49,506 nt of DNA from an uncultured Mailhella sp. (GTDB lineage: Bacteria; Desulfobacterota; Desulfovibrionia; Desulfovibrionales; Desulfovibrionaceae). Position numbers and translations under genes: made by a program. Each line of letters opens with the position of its first letter. Within the stretch, counting starts at the first letter, position 1. The notes below the pieces were generated by a model. That model saw only the letters and a program-made list of their open reading frames with translations, searched no databases and was not told the origin of the DNA. Below are positions 8,110 through 16,033 of the stretch, piece after piece. The stretch covers positions 1 through 49,506 of the forward strand of contig NZ_CALUYL010000025.1 in NCBI RefSeq assembly GCF_944324995.1. Reading direction: 5' to 3'.

Positions 8110-9726
8110 TCACTCTTCGAGGCTTTTCACGCTCTCCCACGACAGATTGAAGGAACGCAGATACTTGTTGAGTCTCGCGGTATCGTCGGCGCTGGTTTTT
8201 CGGAGTCTTGAGCTGGCAAAGAGGAGGCGTCCGGCTTCGGAGCGGCGATTGCAGGAAAGGCAGACTTCAAGCACCTTTTCAAGCTGCACCTTGTCGAAAA
8301 GGTCGAGCTCCCGGTCTATGAGATGGGAGGCCCGCGCAATGAGCGGGAATTCCACGCCTTCCAGTTTTTCCATCCGCCGCCGCCAGAGGGAACGCAGATA
8401 GGCTATTTCCTTTTCCACGGTCTCCTTCGTTATGATGCCCTGAAAGGCGTAGGTGTGCATGCGCTCCAGACTGCTCGACAGCGTGCGGAAGTTGCCCGGC
8501 CACGCGGCTTCCGGCGAGCGGGCGAAATCGAGATAGAGTTCCCGCGCTTCGGGAAGAAAGTCCGCAAAAATGCCGCGCTTTTCCGAAAGCCGCTTGAGCT
8601 CGTAGTCAATGTTCGACTCGATGTCTTCCGGGCGCTCGCGCAGGCTCGGCAGGCGGAAATACCACAGATTGATGCGCGCAAAAAGATCGGTGCGGAACTT
8701 GCCGTTGCGGGCGTCGTTGAACAGATCCCGATTGGTCGCCGTGATGAGCTGAAAATTGCTGAACACCGGCTTGTCCGAACCGAAGGGGAAAAATCTCTTT
8801 TCCTCCACGGCCTTGAGCAGCAGCGCCTGCACGTCGGGGCCGAGTTCTCCCACTTCGTCGAGAAAAAGAATGCCCGAATGCGCCATGGCCAGCATGCCCT
8901 TGCGCTCGGACGTCGCGCCCGTGAAGGCCCCGCGCACGTGCCCGAACAGCGCCGACATGGCCGAATCGCCGCGGAAGGAGGCGCAGTTCACCTCCACCAG
9001 CGGCCCCGTGACCATGCCGGTCTGGAGCCTGAGCTCGTAAATGCGCCGCGCCATGATGGTCTTGCCCGTGCCCGTGGCCCCGTAAAGCAGAATGGGCGCC
9101 GTGGAATGACGCGCCACGTGCTCGATGTCCTTCACCAGCTGGTTGAACACCGGATTCTTCGTGCGGATGCCCCCGCGTATGATATCCTGCGACTGCTTGC
9201 GCTGTTCGATGTCGCCGATCTTGGATATCCAGTTGTTGATGGCGTTGTCGTAAATCTGAATGGTCGAATGGATGCGTCCGAAACGATCCTTGGAACTGCG
9301 CAGCTGAATGATGCGGCAACGTATGCGCTTGATGTTCACCAGCATCATGATCATGAACGAATGCGCAAACATGTTGCCCGGGCCGAAGTGCAGATAGTAG
9401 TCCTCCTCCTGCTCGTTGAAGGAAAAGGAACTGAAGAACTGATCGAAGAAAAGATAGTTCTCCGCAAAGGACTGCGGCGAAAAATTGCTTCTGGTGTCGA
9501 TGACCACGGGCACCACTTCGGTGTGCGGGGCGAGCTCTTCGAGGTCCTTCTGCAGGGCGTTCAGCCTGTCCTTGAGCGACGGCGGAATGAAATAGTAGAG
9601 CCGGTGAATGAAAAATTTGCGCACCTGCACAAGTTCCACGAGCGGCCGCCAGAGCTTCCAGCGGGAATCGGCGTCCGCAATGTCGTGATCGATGGAAATG
9701 GTGCTGAACACCACGTTTTTTTTCAT
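8110..9726 (-). CDS. RtcR-type sigma-54 activator with N-terminal CARF domain
   Basis: A 538-residue protein that aligns from end to end with RtcR, the activator of RNA-repair operons. Residues 1-165 correspond to the CARF sensor (SRWKLWRP at 21-28 is conserved). An AAA+ domain follows, with Walker A GATGTGKT (216-223), the sigma-54 contact loop GAFTGA (266-271) and Walker B GILFLDE (285-291). The C-terminus carries an HTH of the RtcR kind. The start at 9726 is set by AGGAGG four bases upstream and by matching RtcR's MRKTVAF; an upstream ATG (9762) would include the ribosome-binding site. In canonical RtcR the CARF pocket carries ITTGTHVAQI; here it reads FGPGNMFAHS, so the ligand may differ. 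Its divergent neighbour is an AprBA-like/TRAP operon, not rtcBA. Confidence 0.9.
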   Translation of the reverse strand: MKKNVVFSTISIDHDIADADSRWKLWRPLVELVQVRKFFIHRLYYFIPPSLKDRLNALQKDLEELAPHTEVVPVVIDTRSNFSPQSFAENYLFFDQFFSSFSFNEQEEDYYLHFGPGNMFAHSFMIMMLVNIKRIRCRIIQLRSSKDRFGRIHSTIQIYDNAINNWISKIGDIEQRKQSQDIIRGGIRTKNPVFNQLVKDIEHVARHSTAPILLYGATGTGKTIMARRIYELRLQTGMVTGPLVEVNCASFRGDSAMSALFGHVRGAFTGATSERKGMLAMAHSGILFLDEVGELGPDVQALLLKAVEEKRFFPFGSDKPVFSNFQLITATNRDLFNDARNGKFRTDLFARINLWYFRLPSLRERPEDIESNIDYELKRLSEKRGIFADFLPEARELYLDFARSPEAAWPGNFRTLSSSLERMHTYAFQGIITKETVEKEIAYLRSLWRRRMEKLEGVEFPLIARASHLIDRELDLFDKVQLEKVLEVCLSCNRRSEAGRLLFASSRLRKTSADDTARLNKYLRSFNLSWESVKSLEE

Positions 9727-9928
9727 GCCGCCTCCTGGCGCGCGTTTCCGTTGTCCGGGCAAGGCTTCCGATGCGGAAGACGCCTTCCGTTATAGCACAG
9801 GACGGATCCGGGGGAAAACGGGCTTGCTTAAAACATCACAAGCAAAACGCCGTTTCATTAAATCTATTTTTCACGAACCGCATTTTTTATCAAAAAATCA
9901 TCTTTTTCTCCGATAATCAAATATTTTT

Positions 9929-9948
9929 CTGAAATTCTCCTGAAATTC
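9929..9948 (+). promoter_or_regulatory. Direct repeat, candidate activator site
   Basis: CTGAAATTC occurs twice (9929-9937 and 9940-9948) with an 11-base period, about one helical turn, some 80-100 bases upstream of the expected start of the sigma-54 transcript. This is a typical position for a sigma-54 activator site. A near match to the IHF consensus (AATCAAATATTTT, 9915-9927) lies just upstream. Function is inferred only. Confidence 0.4.
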
Positions 9949-10002
9949 ATCGAGCATCTTGCACAACATGGCGTTTTTCCAGCATATTATTTTTCGCGGA
10001 TC

Positions 10003-10018
10003 TGGCACGATTCTTGCT
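10003..10018 (+). promoter_or_regulatory. Sigma-54 (-24/-12) promoter
   Basis: TGGCAC-GATTC-TTGCT matches the RpoN consensus at every key base, with the invariant GG and GC ten bases apart. The start site would be near 10029 and the flavoprotein ATG is at 10063. It lies between the divergent RtcR-type activator and its presumed target operon, and rpoN itself is in this window. Confidence 0.92.
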
Positions 10019-10062
10019 CTTTTTTTGTCATGCAATCACGCATCTGTCACCAAGGAGCATAT

Positions 10063-11724
10063 ATGAAATCCGTCAAACACGATTGGGGTACTCTTTACGA
10101 GACCGATGTGCTTATTCTCGGCACCGGCGCTTCCGGCATAGGCGCGGCCCTGAACTCGGCCGGCAAGGGCCTCGACGTTCTCATGGTCGGCAAGGGCACG
10201 CTCGAAAGTTCCGGCTCCCTCGGCGGCGGCAACGACCACTTCATGGCCGTGCTCGACACCGACGAGCCCTACGACAACAAGGAAAGCTTTGTCGCCTTCT
10301 ACATGAAGTCCGCCTACGGCTACCGCGAAAAACAGATCGAACAGTGGCACGACGCCCTCAAGCCCTGCGTCAAGATTCTCGAAGAGTGCGGCGTGGAATT
10401 CCTCCGTCGCGACGACGGCTTCTACTTCCGCTCCGTGGGCTTCGGTCAGCCCGGCGCCTGGTGGCTGCACATTCCCAACGGCAGAAAGATCAAGCGCGGC
10501 CTCGCCAAGCGCGTGCGCTCCCTCGGCGTCACCGTGCTCGACAACTTCCAGATCACCAGGCTGTTCAAGAAAAACGGCAAAATCGCCGGCTGCATGGGCT
10601 TCAACGTGCTCACCGGCGAAGTTTCCGCCATCCGCTGCCGCGCCGCCGTCAACAGCCTCGGCTGGCACGCCCAGCGCTGCACCAACAACTCTTCCCACAA
10701 CCCCTACAACTGCTGGTTCACCCCCTTCACCACCGGCAGCTACTTCACCCTCGCCTACGACATCGGCGCGCCCATCGTCAACGCCGACATCTCCTGCCGC
10801 GGCACCATTCTCCCCAAGGGCTGGGGCGCGCCCGGCATGAACGGCATCAACAACATGGGCGGCCACGAACTCAACGCCCTCGGCGAACGCTTCATGTTCA
10901 AGTACGATCCCATGGGCGAAAACGGCATCCGCCGCAATCAGATGATGGGCACCAATCAGCAGCAGGTCGAAGGCTACGGCCCGCCCTTCTACATGGACAT
11001 GCGTCACCTCAACGAACACGACGTGCATCATCTGCAGTACGTGCTCATGCCCGCCGACAAGGCCACCTATCTCGATTACTGCAAGGCCCGCGGCATTGAA
11101 TTCAGCAAGTATCCGCTGGAAGTCGAAGTGGGCGAACTCAGCCTCTCCGGCATGCTGCTTGCCGACGACAATCTGGAAACCCCGGTGCGCGGCCTCTACG
11201 CCGGCTGCAACTTCACGAGCTTCTCCGGCGCCATGTGCGGCGGCTTCGTGGCCGGCGGTCACGCCGCCGAAAACGCTCCCTCCCTCGAAATGGCCGGCCC
11301 CTCCGACGAGGAAATTCTCGCCGAACGCGACCGCATTCTCGCGCCCCTCAACAACACCTCCGGCACCATGACCCACAGCGATTTTGAAGATCCCATCCGC
11401 CAGGTCATGGACTACTACGCCAAGTTCCGCCGCAACATGCCCGGCATGGCCGTGGCCCTCGATCGCCTCAACTTCATCAACGGCTACAGAGACCGCGTGC
11501 GCGCCGACAACCTGCACGATCTCATGCGCATTCACGAAGCCTTTGAAATTCTCGAACTGTGCCGCATCCACCTCGACGCCTGCCTCCAGCGCAAGGAAAG
11601 CGGACGAGGCATGTACGTGCTCACCGACTATCCCGAAAAGGATCCCGCCCTCGCCAAGGGGCTCGTGGTCGTCAAGGGAGACGAAGGCCCCGTCTTTTCC
11701 TGGCTCGAACCCGCCGGCAAATAA
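10063..11724 (+). CDS. AprA-like FAD-dependent oxidoreductase
   Basis: A 553-residue flavoprotein of the fumarate reductase/succinate dehydrogenase/adenylylsulfate reductase (AprA) superfamily. The FAD-binding motif GTGASG is at residues 20-25 in LILGTGASGIGAAL. The segments NALGERFMFKYDPMGE and GPPFYMDMRHL resemble AprA, and the C-terminal GLYAGCNFTSFSGAMCGGFVAGGHAAE is the usual FAD-contact region. It is shorter than AprA (about 650) and has no signal peptide, so it is cytoplasmic. The start at 10063 is set by AAGGAG (10052-10057); an ATG at 10030 would coincide with the transcription start. A two-cluster ferredoxin follows. The substrate is unknown; genuine APS reductase activity is unlikely given the length and the TRAP context. 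Confidence 0.85.
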   Translation: MKSVKHDWGTLYETDVLILGTGASGIGAALNSAGKGLDVLMVGKGTLESSGSLGGGNDHFMAVLDTDEPYDNKESFVAFYMKSAYGYREKQIEQWHDALKPCVKILEECGVEFLRRDDGFYFRSVGFGQPGAWWLHIPNGRKIKRGLAKRVRSLGVTVLDNFQITRLFKKNGKIAGCMGFNVLTGEVSAIRCRAAVNSLGWHAQRCTNNSSHNPYNCWFTPFTTGSYFTLAYDIGAPIVNADISCRGTILPKGWGAPGMNGINNMGGHELNALGERFMFKYDPMGENGIRRNQMMGTNQQQVEGYGPPFYMDMRHLNEHDVHHLQYVLMPADKATYLDYCKARGIEFSKYPLEVEVGELSLSGMLLADDNLETPVRGLYAGCNFTSFSGAMCGGFVAGGHAAENAPSLEMAGPSDEEILAERDRILAPLNNTSGTMTHSDFEDPIRQVMDYYAKFRRNMPGMAVALDRLNFINGYRDRVRADNLHDLMRIHEAFEILELCRIHLDACLQRKESGRGMYVLTDYPEKDPALAKGLVVVKGDEGPVFSWLEPAGK

Positions 11725-11841
11725 TTCCTCTGCGCCCGGCTCCCCCTTCGCGCCGGAGCCGGGCCCGGACGCGCCGCTCATGCGCTTCCGACTTCCCCGG
11801 GTTCCTTTTCCCCGCCAAACGTCAACATCAGGAGATCACTC

Positions 11842-12054
11842 ATGCCTCCCGTATTCCATGAAGAGAAATGCATCCGCTGCGGCATGTGCGTCAGAGACTG
11901 CCCCGCCTATATCCTGGCCCTCGACAAGGAACACGACAAAACTCCCCACGTCATCGAAGAATACAAACACGAATGCTGGCACTGCGGCAACTGCCGCATA
12001 AGCTGCCCCAAGGACGCCATCAGTTTCGAGTTCCCGCTCTACACCCTTGTCTGA
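11842..12054 (+). CDS. AprB-like 2[4Fe-4S] ferredoxin
   Basis: A 70-residue ferredoxin with two full cluster motifs, CIRCGMCVRDCP and CWHCGNCRISCP. The second half (HECWHCGNC...CPKDAISFEFPLYTL) recalls AprB, which passes electrons to the AprA flavin, but the C-terminal tail of AprB is missing. AGGAG lies seven bases before the ATG. With the preceding flavoprotein it is likely to form a cytoplasmic AprBA-like pair; the electron donor or acceptor is not evident. The TRAP binding protein gene follows after 13 bases. Confidence 0.9.
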   Translation: MPPVFHEEKCIRCGMCVRDCPAYILALDKEHDKTPHVIEEYKHECWHCGNCRISCPKDAISFEFPLYTLV

Positions 12055-12067
12055 CCGGAGGAAACGC

Positions 12068-13144
12068 ATGAACAGGCTCTCATCCCTTCTGCTCGGCGCC
12101 GCCATGATCCTGACCGCCGCCATTCCCGCGAAGGCCGCGGACTATGTGCTTTCCCTCAATCTCGCCATTCCGCCGGTCCACAACCGCTGGACCATGGCCA
12201 TCAAGCCCTGGGCCGACGAAATCACCAAACGCAGCGAAGGCCGCATCGTCATCGAACCCTACTTCGCCCAGGCCCTCAGCAAGCAGGCCGAAGTGGTGGA
12301 ATCCGTGCGCACCGGCGTGGCCGATCTCGGCGAAGCCACGTTCACCGTGGGCGGCCTCGGCCGCTACCCCTTCCATGAACAGATCCTCAACCTCGTGCGC
12401 CCCAGCCTCTGCACCGTGGACGCCGCCAACCTCGTGCGCTCCCTGCACGAAGCCTTCCCCAAGGAAGCCATGGAAGACGTGAAGGGCACGCATCTGCTCT
12501 TCGTGGAAGGCCACACCATGGGCATGCTCATCGGCACCCGCGACAAGCCCGTCAAGAGCCTTGAAGACCTCAAGGGCATGAAGATAGGCGTGTCGGGCGG
12601 CGGCATCCGTCTGGAACGCGCCCGCGCCCTCGGCGCCACCGTGGTGGGCGTTTCCCTGCCCGACATGTACATGTCCCTGGAAAAGGGCGTCATCGACGGC
12701 GCCGTGGTGGACTGCGAAGTGCTCGTTTCCCGCAAGCTCGGCGACATCATCAAGAACCTCACCCTCGTGAACCTCGGCGGCTCCGTGTTCTACTGCGTCA
12801 TGAACCAGGACACCTACGACAGCATGCCCGCCGATCTGCAGAAGATCATCGACGACGTGTCGCGCGAATACGCGCCCAAGCTCTTCAGCGACTTCTGGAA
12901 CGACATGCAGTACAACAGCCTTGAACGCTGGCAGAAGGAACAGGGCGGCAAGCTTCACATGCTCTCCGACGCCGACTACGCCAAGGCCGACACCCTCGCC
13001 GAACCCACCTACGCCGAATGGATCCAGTTCACCAAGGACAAGGGTCTGCCCGCCGAAGCCATTCTCGCCAAGTTCCGCGAACTCGAAAAGCGCGACATGA
13101 CCCCCTGGGCCCAGTCCCGCGCCGCCCAGTACGTGGAAAAGTAA
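12068..13144 (+). CDS. TRAP transporter substrate-binding protein (DctP family)
   Basis: A 358-residue periplasmic binding protein with a Sec signal peptide (MNRLSSLLLGAAMILTAAIPAKA, cleaved after AKA). The ATG at 12068 follows GGAGGAAA; an upstream ATG at 12047 would overlap the ferredoxin gene. DctP-family features include the SLEDLKGMKI segment near residue 164. At the position where most family members carry the carboxylate-binding arginine (KIR) this protein has Gly174 (MKIGVSGGGIR). The substrate therefore may not be a simple organic acid. The fused permease follows after two hairpins. Confidence 0.9.
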   Translation: MNRLSSLLLGAAMILTAAIPAKAADYVLSLNLAIPPVHNRWTMAIKPWADEITKRSEGRIVIEPYFAQALSKQAEVVESVRTGVADLGEATFTVGGLGRYPFHEQILNLVRPSLCTVDAANLVRSLHEAFPKEAMEDVKGTHLLFVEGHTMGMLIGTRDKPVKSLEDLKGMKIGVSGGGIRLERARALGATVVGVSLPDMYMSLEKGVIDGAVVDCEVLVSRKLGDIIKNLTLVNLGGSVFYCVMNQDTYDSMPADLQKIIDDVSREYAPKLFSDFWNDMQYNSLERWQKEQGGKLHMLSDADYAKADTLAEPTYAEWIQFTKDKGLPAEAILAKFRELEKRDMTPWAQSRAAQYVEK

Positions 13145-13157
13145 CCCTTTCGCCTCA

Positions 13158-13180
13158 GCCGGGGGAATTCTTCCCCCGGC
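13158..13180 (+). terminator. Hairpin between TRAP binding protein and permease genes
   Basis: A perfect 10-bp stem GCCGGGGGAA (13158-13167) / TTCCCCCGGC (13171-13180) with no U-run. A second perfect 9-bp stem, GGATGCGGC/GCCGCATCC, is at 13271-13291. These probably act as partial terminators or mRNA stabilisers, so that the binding protein is made in excess of the permease. Confidence 0.6.
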
Positions 13181-13348
13181 CCTTTCCCTCTTTCCGGGCC
13201 GAAACTTCCCGGCTCGTTCTCCAACAATACTCCCGCGTACTGCGGAAAAACGCGGTTTTTCCTTGTACCCGGATGCGGCCTTGCCGCATCCTCCAGAGCG
13301 TCATGCCGAAACACACTACGCTCATTGCATAACGTCCAGGAGTCTGTC

Positions 13349-15274
13349 ATGGCATCATCAGCAACCAACCTCTCCCCCCGGCCCGCCGGTCTGGCGCCTG
13401 TGCGCGCATGCGTCGACATTCTGAAGCATCTGGAAACCGTGTGCCAGAAAGCCAGCGCCCTCGGCATGTTCTTCTTCCTGCTCATGGTGCTCATCACCAC
13501 GCTGGACGTTCTGCTCCGCTATTTCCTTTCCAGGCCCCTCAGCGGCACCATGGAACTCACCGAGTTCTTCATGGTCATCGTGTTCTTCACTTCCGTGGCC
13601 TACGCCCAGTGGACCGGCGGTCACATCGTCATGGACGTGGTCACCGCCAAGCTCAGCGAAAAAACGCAGACCCTGCTCGCCGTGGTCACCACCTTCTGGT
13701 CCGTCACCACCGTGGCCGTGTGCCTCGCCGCCATGATGCGCTATGCGAGCACCTGCGAACTCTATTCCCCCACCCTCAACCTCCCCGTGGCTCCCTTCGT
13801 GTGGTTCGCCTCCGCAGGCTGCCTGCTCCTGCTGCTCACCCTCGTTCACGACTTCCTCGCCGCCATCCTCAAGGCCCACGACAACTACGGCACCACCGCC
13901 ACCGTGCTCGCCGTCATCGTGGCCTTCGCCTCCACCGCCGCCTTCGTCTGGTTCGCCATGCACAGAATGCGCGGCGTTCCCAGCGTGGTGCTCGGCGTGT
14001 GGGGCTGCGTGTTCATGTTCTTCCTCTTCTTCTCCGGCATGCCCGTAGCCTACGCCCTCATGGCCTCCGCCGCCGTGTTCATCTCCAACATGCGCGGCAC
14101 CATGGCCGCCTGGAACATGCTCGGGCAGTTCTGGTACAACACCGTGGCCAGCTACGACTGGTCGCCCCTCATGTTCTTCCTGCTCATGGGCTACGTCTGC
14201 TTTGAAGGTCAGTTCGGTCAGGATCTCTACCGCGCCGCACGCTCCTGGATGGGACACTGGCGCGGCGGCCTCGCCACCGGCAGCGTGTGCGCCTGCACCG
14301 CCTTCGGCGCCGTGGTCGGCGACTCCCTCGCAGGCAGCGTGGCCATGTCGGCCATCGCCCTGCCCGAAATGCGCAAGAGCCATTACGACGACGCCCTCGC
14401 CATCGGATGCCTCGCCTGTTCCGGCACCATCGGCAGCCTCATTCCGCCTTCCACCACCTTCATCCTCTACGGCGTGCTCGCCGAACAGTCCATCGGCGAA
14501 CTCTTCATTGCCGGCGTCATTCCCGGACTTCTGTGCATGTTCTGCTTCATCGGCGTCATCGTGGTGTGGGCCCGCATCAATCCCGCGGCCGCGCCCGCCT
14601 CGCCCCGCGTCTCCCGCCTCGAAGCCGTCACCTCCCTGCGCTCCGCCCTGCCCATCATGGCCATCTTCATTCTGGTCATCGGCGGCATCTACGGCGGCAT
14701 CTTCACCGCCACCGAAGGCGGCGGCGTGGGCGTGTTCGGCATGCTGGCCCTGGCCTACGCCCTGCGCCGCATGACCACCAAGAAGCTCTCCTCCGCCCTC
14801 AACGACGCCGGAAAGTTCACCGCCATGTGCTTCGCCCTGCTCGCCGGTGCCAACCTGCTCGGCAACTTCATGACCCTGAGCCGCATCCCCATGGTGCTCG
14901 CCAACTCCATCGCCGCCCTCGACCTCGCTCCCATGCTCGTCATGGTGGCCATCATCCTCGTGCTCTGCTTCCTCGGATGCTTCATCCCCGCCATTCCGCT
15001 CGTGCTCATCTGTGTGCCCATCTTCGTGCCCATCGCCAAGGTGTTCGGATGGAACCTCGTGTGGTTCGGCGTCATTTCCACGCTGGTCAAGAACATGGCC
15101 TGCATCACCCCGCCCTTCGGCATCAACCTCTTCGTCATGAAGGGCATTGCCGACGTGCCCATCGGCCTCATGTACAAGGCATCGCTTCCCTACGTGGTGG
15201 GCCTGTTCGTGTGCGTCGGACTCATCGTGGCCTTCCCGCAGCTCAGCCTGTGGCTGCCTTCCATGATGCACTGA
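13349..15274 (+). CDS. TRAP transporter fused permease (DctQ-DctM)
   Basis: A 641-residue inner-membrane protein that joins the small (DctQ) and large (DctM) TRAP subunits. Residues about 30-190 contain the four-helix DctQ part (MFFFLLMVLITTLDVLLRYF). From about 200 the DctM part follows, with its GTIGSLIPPST hairpin motif and long hydrophobic helices. ATG 13349 follows AGGAG at seven bases. With the upstream binding protein it forms a complete tripartite transporter driven by ion gradients. It closes the sigma-54-controlled operon and is followed by two hairpins. Confidence 0.92.
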   Translation: MASSATNLSPRPAGLAPVRACVDILKHLETVCQKASALGMFFFLLMVLITTLDVLLRYFLSRPLSGTMELTEFFMVIVFFTSVAYAQWTGGHIVMDVVTAKLSEKTQTLLAVVTTFWSVTTVAVCLAAMMRYASTCELYSPTLNLPVAPFVWFASAGCLLLLLTLVHDFLAAILKAHDNYGTTATVLAVIVAFASTAAFVWFAMHRMRGVPSVVLGVWGCVFMFFLFFSGMPVAYALMASAAVFISNMRGTMAAWNMLGQFWYNTVASYDWSPLMFFLLMGYVCFEGQFGQDLYRAARSWMGHWRGGLATGSVCACTAFGAVVGDSLAGSVAMSAIALPEMRKSHYDDALAIGCLACSGTIGSLIPPSTTFILYGVLAEQSIGELFIAGVIPGLLCMFCFIGVIVVWARINPAAAPASPRVSRLEAVTSLRSALPIMAIFILVIGGIYGGIFTATEGGGVGVFGMLALAYALRRMTTKKLSSALNDAGKFTAMCFALLAGANLLGNFMTLSRIPMVLANSIAALDLAPMLVMVAIILVLCFLGCFIPAIPLVLICVPIFVPIAKVFGWNLVWFGVISTLVKNMACITPPFGINLFVMKGIADVPIGLMYKASLPYVVGLFVCVGLIVAFPQLSLWLPSMMH

Positions 15275-15311
15275 TTCTCCTCAACACGCTCCCTGAAGCT
15301 GCCACTCCCCC

Positions 15312-15373
15312 GGTTCGCGCACGGAAAACCCGCTGCGCGAACCGCCCCCAGGCCCTCCCCCACCGGAGGGCCT
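15312..15373 (+). terminator. Tandem hairpins after the TRAP operon
   Basis: Two stems: GGTTCGCG (15312-15319) / CGCGAACC (15336-15343), and AGGCCCTCC (15350-15358) / GGAGGGCCT (15365-15373). No U-run follows, so termination may need Rho. They mark the likely end of the operon. Confidence 0.6.
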
Positions 15374-15929
15374 GCCTGCTTCCGGGCACTGGGGAAAACA
15401 CCGCCGCTTTTCCCGACAAAACGCCGTGCCGGTTCCGGGAACGCTGCGCCTGACGCGGGGAACGCCGAGTCCGATGCCAACGCGCGGAACCTGATGCCGG
15501 AAACTCCGCCCGGCGCCGATGAGGCCGGAGCCGACACGGAAGACTTCGCGCCTAATTCCACGGATCCGCAACGCGCCGGGGCTCATGCGCTGCGCGCATT
15601 CTTTCCGCGGCGCACGAAAAACGACGGGCAAAATCGAGGAGTTGCCCGGAATCTTCGGCAACGCCCGACTGCGCCCGGCAAAACGCCGATCACTCCGCCG
15701 CGCTTCCGCCGCGTCTCCCCCCGCTTCCGCACACCTCCTTCGCTCTCCCCGACCGCGGAGCTCCCTATCGCCGCTCCCCGGGCCCCTATTTCCGGCAGAC
15801 GATTCAGCGTGCCGCGCCCCCTTTTCCTGCCGACAGAGGGCAGACGGACAGTCCCGCCCCCCGGACAGCGTTCTCCGCCCGGCAAAGAACCGCTGCCGGA
15901 AAACTCTTCCGCCCCTTCCCCCGGACACG
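15374..15929. other. Intergenic, no gene recognised
   Basis: About 550 GC-rich bases between convergent units. Long open frames on both strands here are continuations of antisense frames and lack ribosome-binding sites and family features. No RNA gene or mobile element was recognised. Confidence 0.5.
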
Positions 15930-15967
15930 AAAAATCCCCGCGCGGAGTCGCCTCCGGCGGGGATGAT
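15930..15967 (-). terminator. Intrinsic terminator after the antiporter gene
   Basis: On the minus strand a stem formed by ATCCCCGC and GCGGGGAT, with an inner CGGAG/CTCCG stem, is followed by TTTTT (15934-15930). It closes the nhaC-type gene. Confidence 0.8.
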
Positions 15968-16033
15968 TTCAGCGTTTATCGACGTTCGCACCGACCGCAC
16001 GCACGGCCCGGCGCAAACGCAGCCGCGTCAGGA

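Noticed and set aside
8110..9726. Activator as a standard regulator of an RNA-repair operon
   Set aside because: No rtcA or rtcB frame was found on either strand; the adjacent genes are redox and transport genes.
13358..15271. 637-codon minus-strand frame opposite the TRAP permease
   Set aside because: An antisense shadow: His/Gly/Glu-rich composition mirrors the codons of the membrane protein on the other strand, whose identity is certain.
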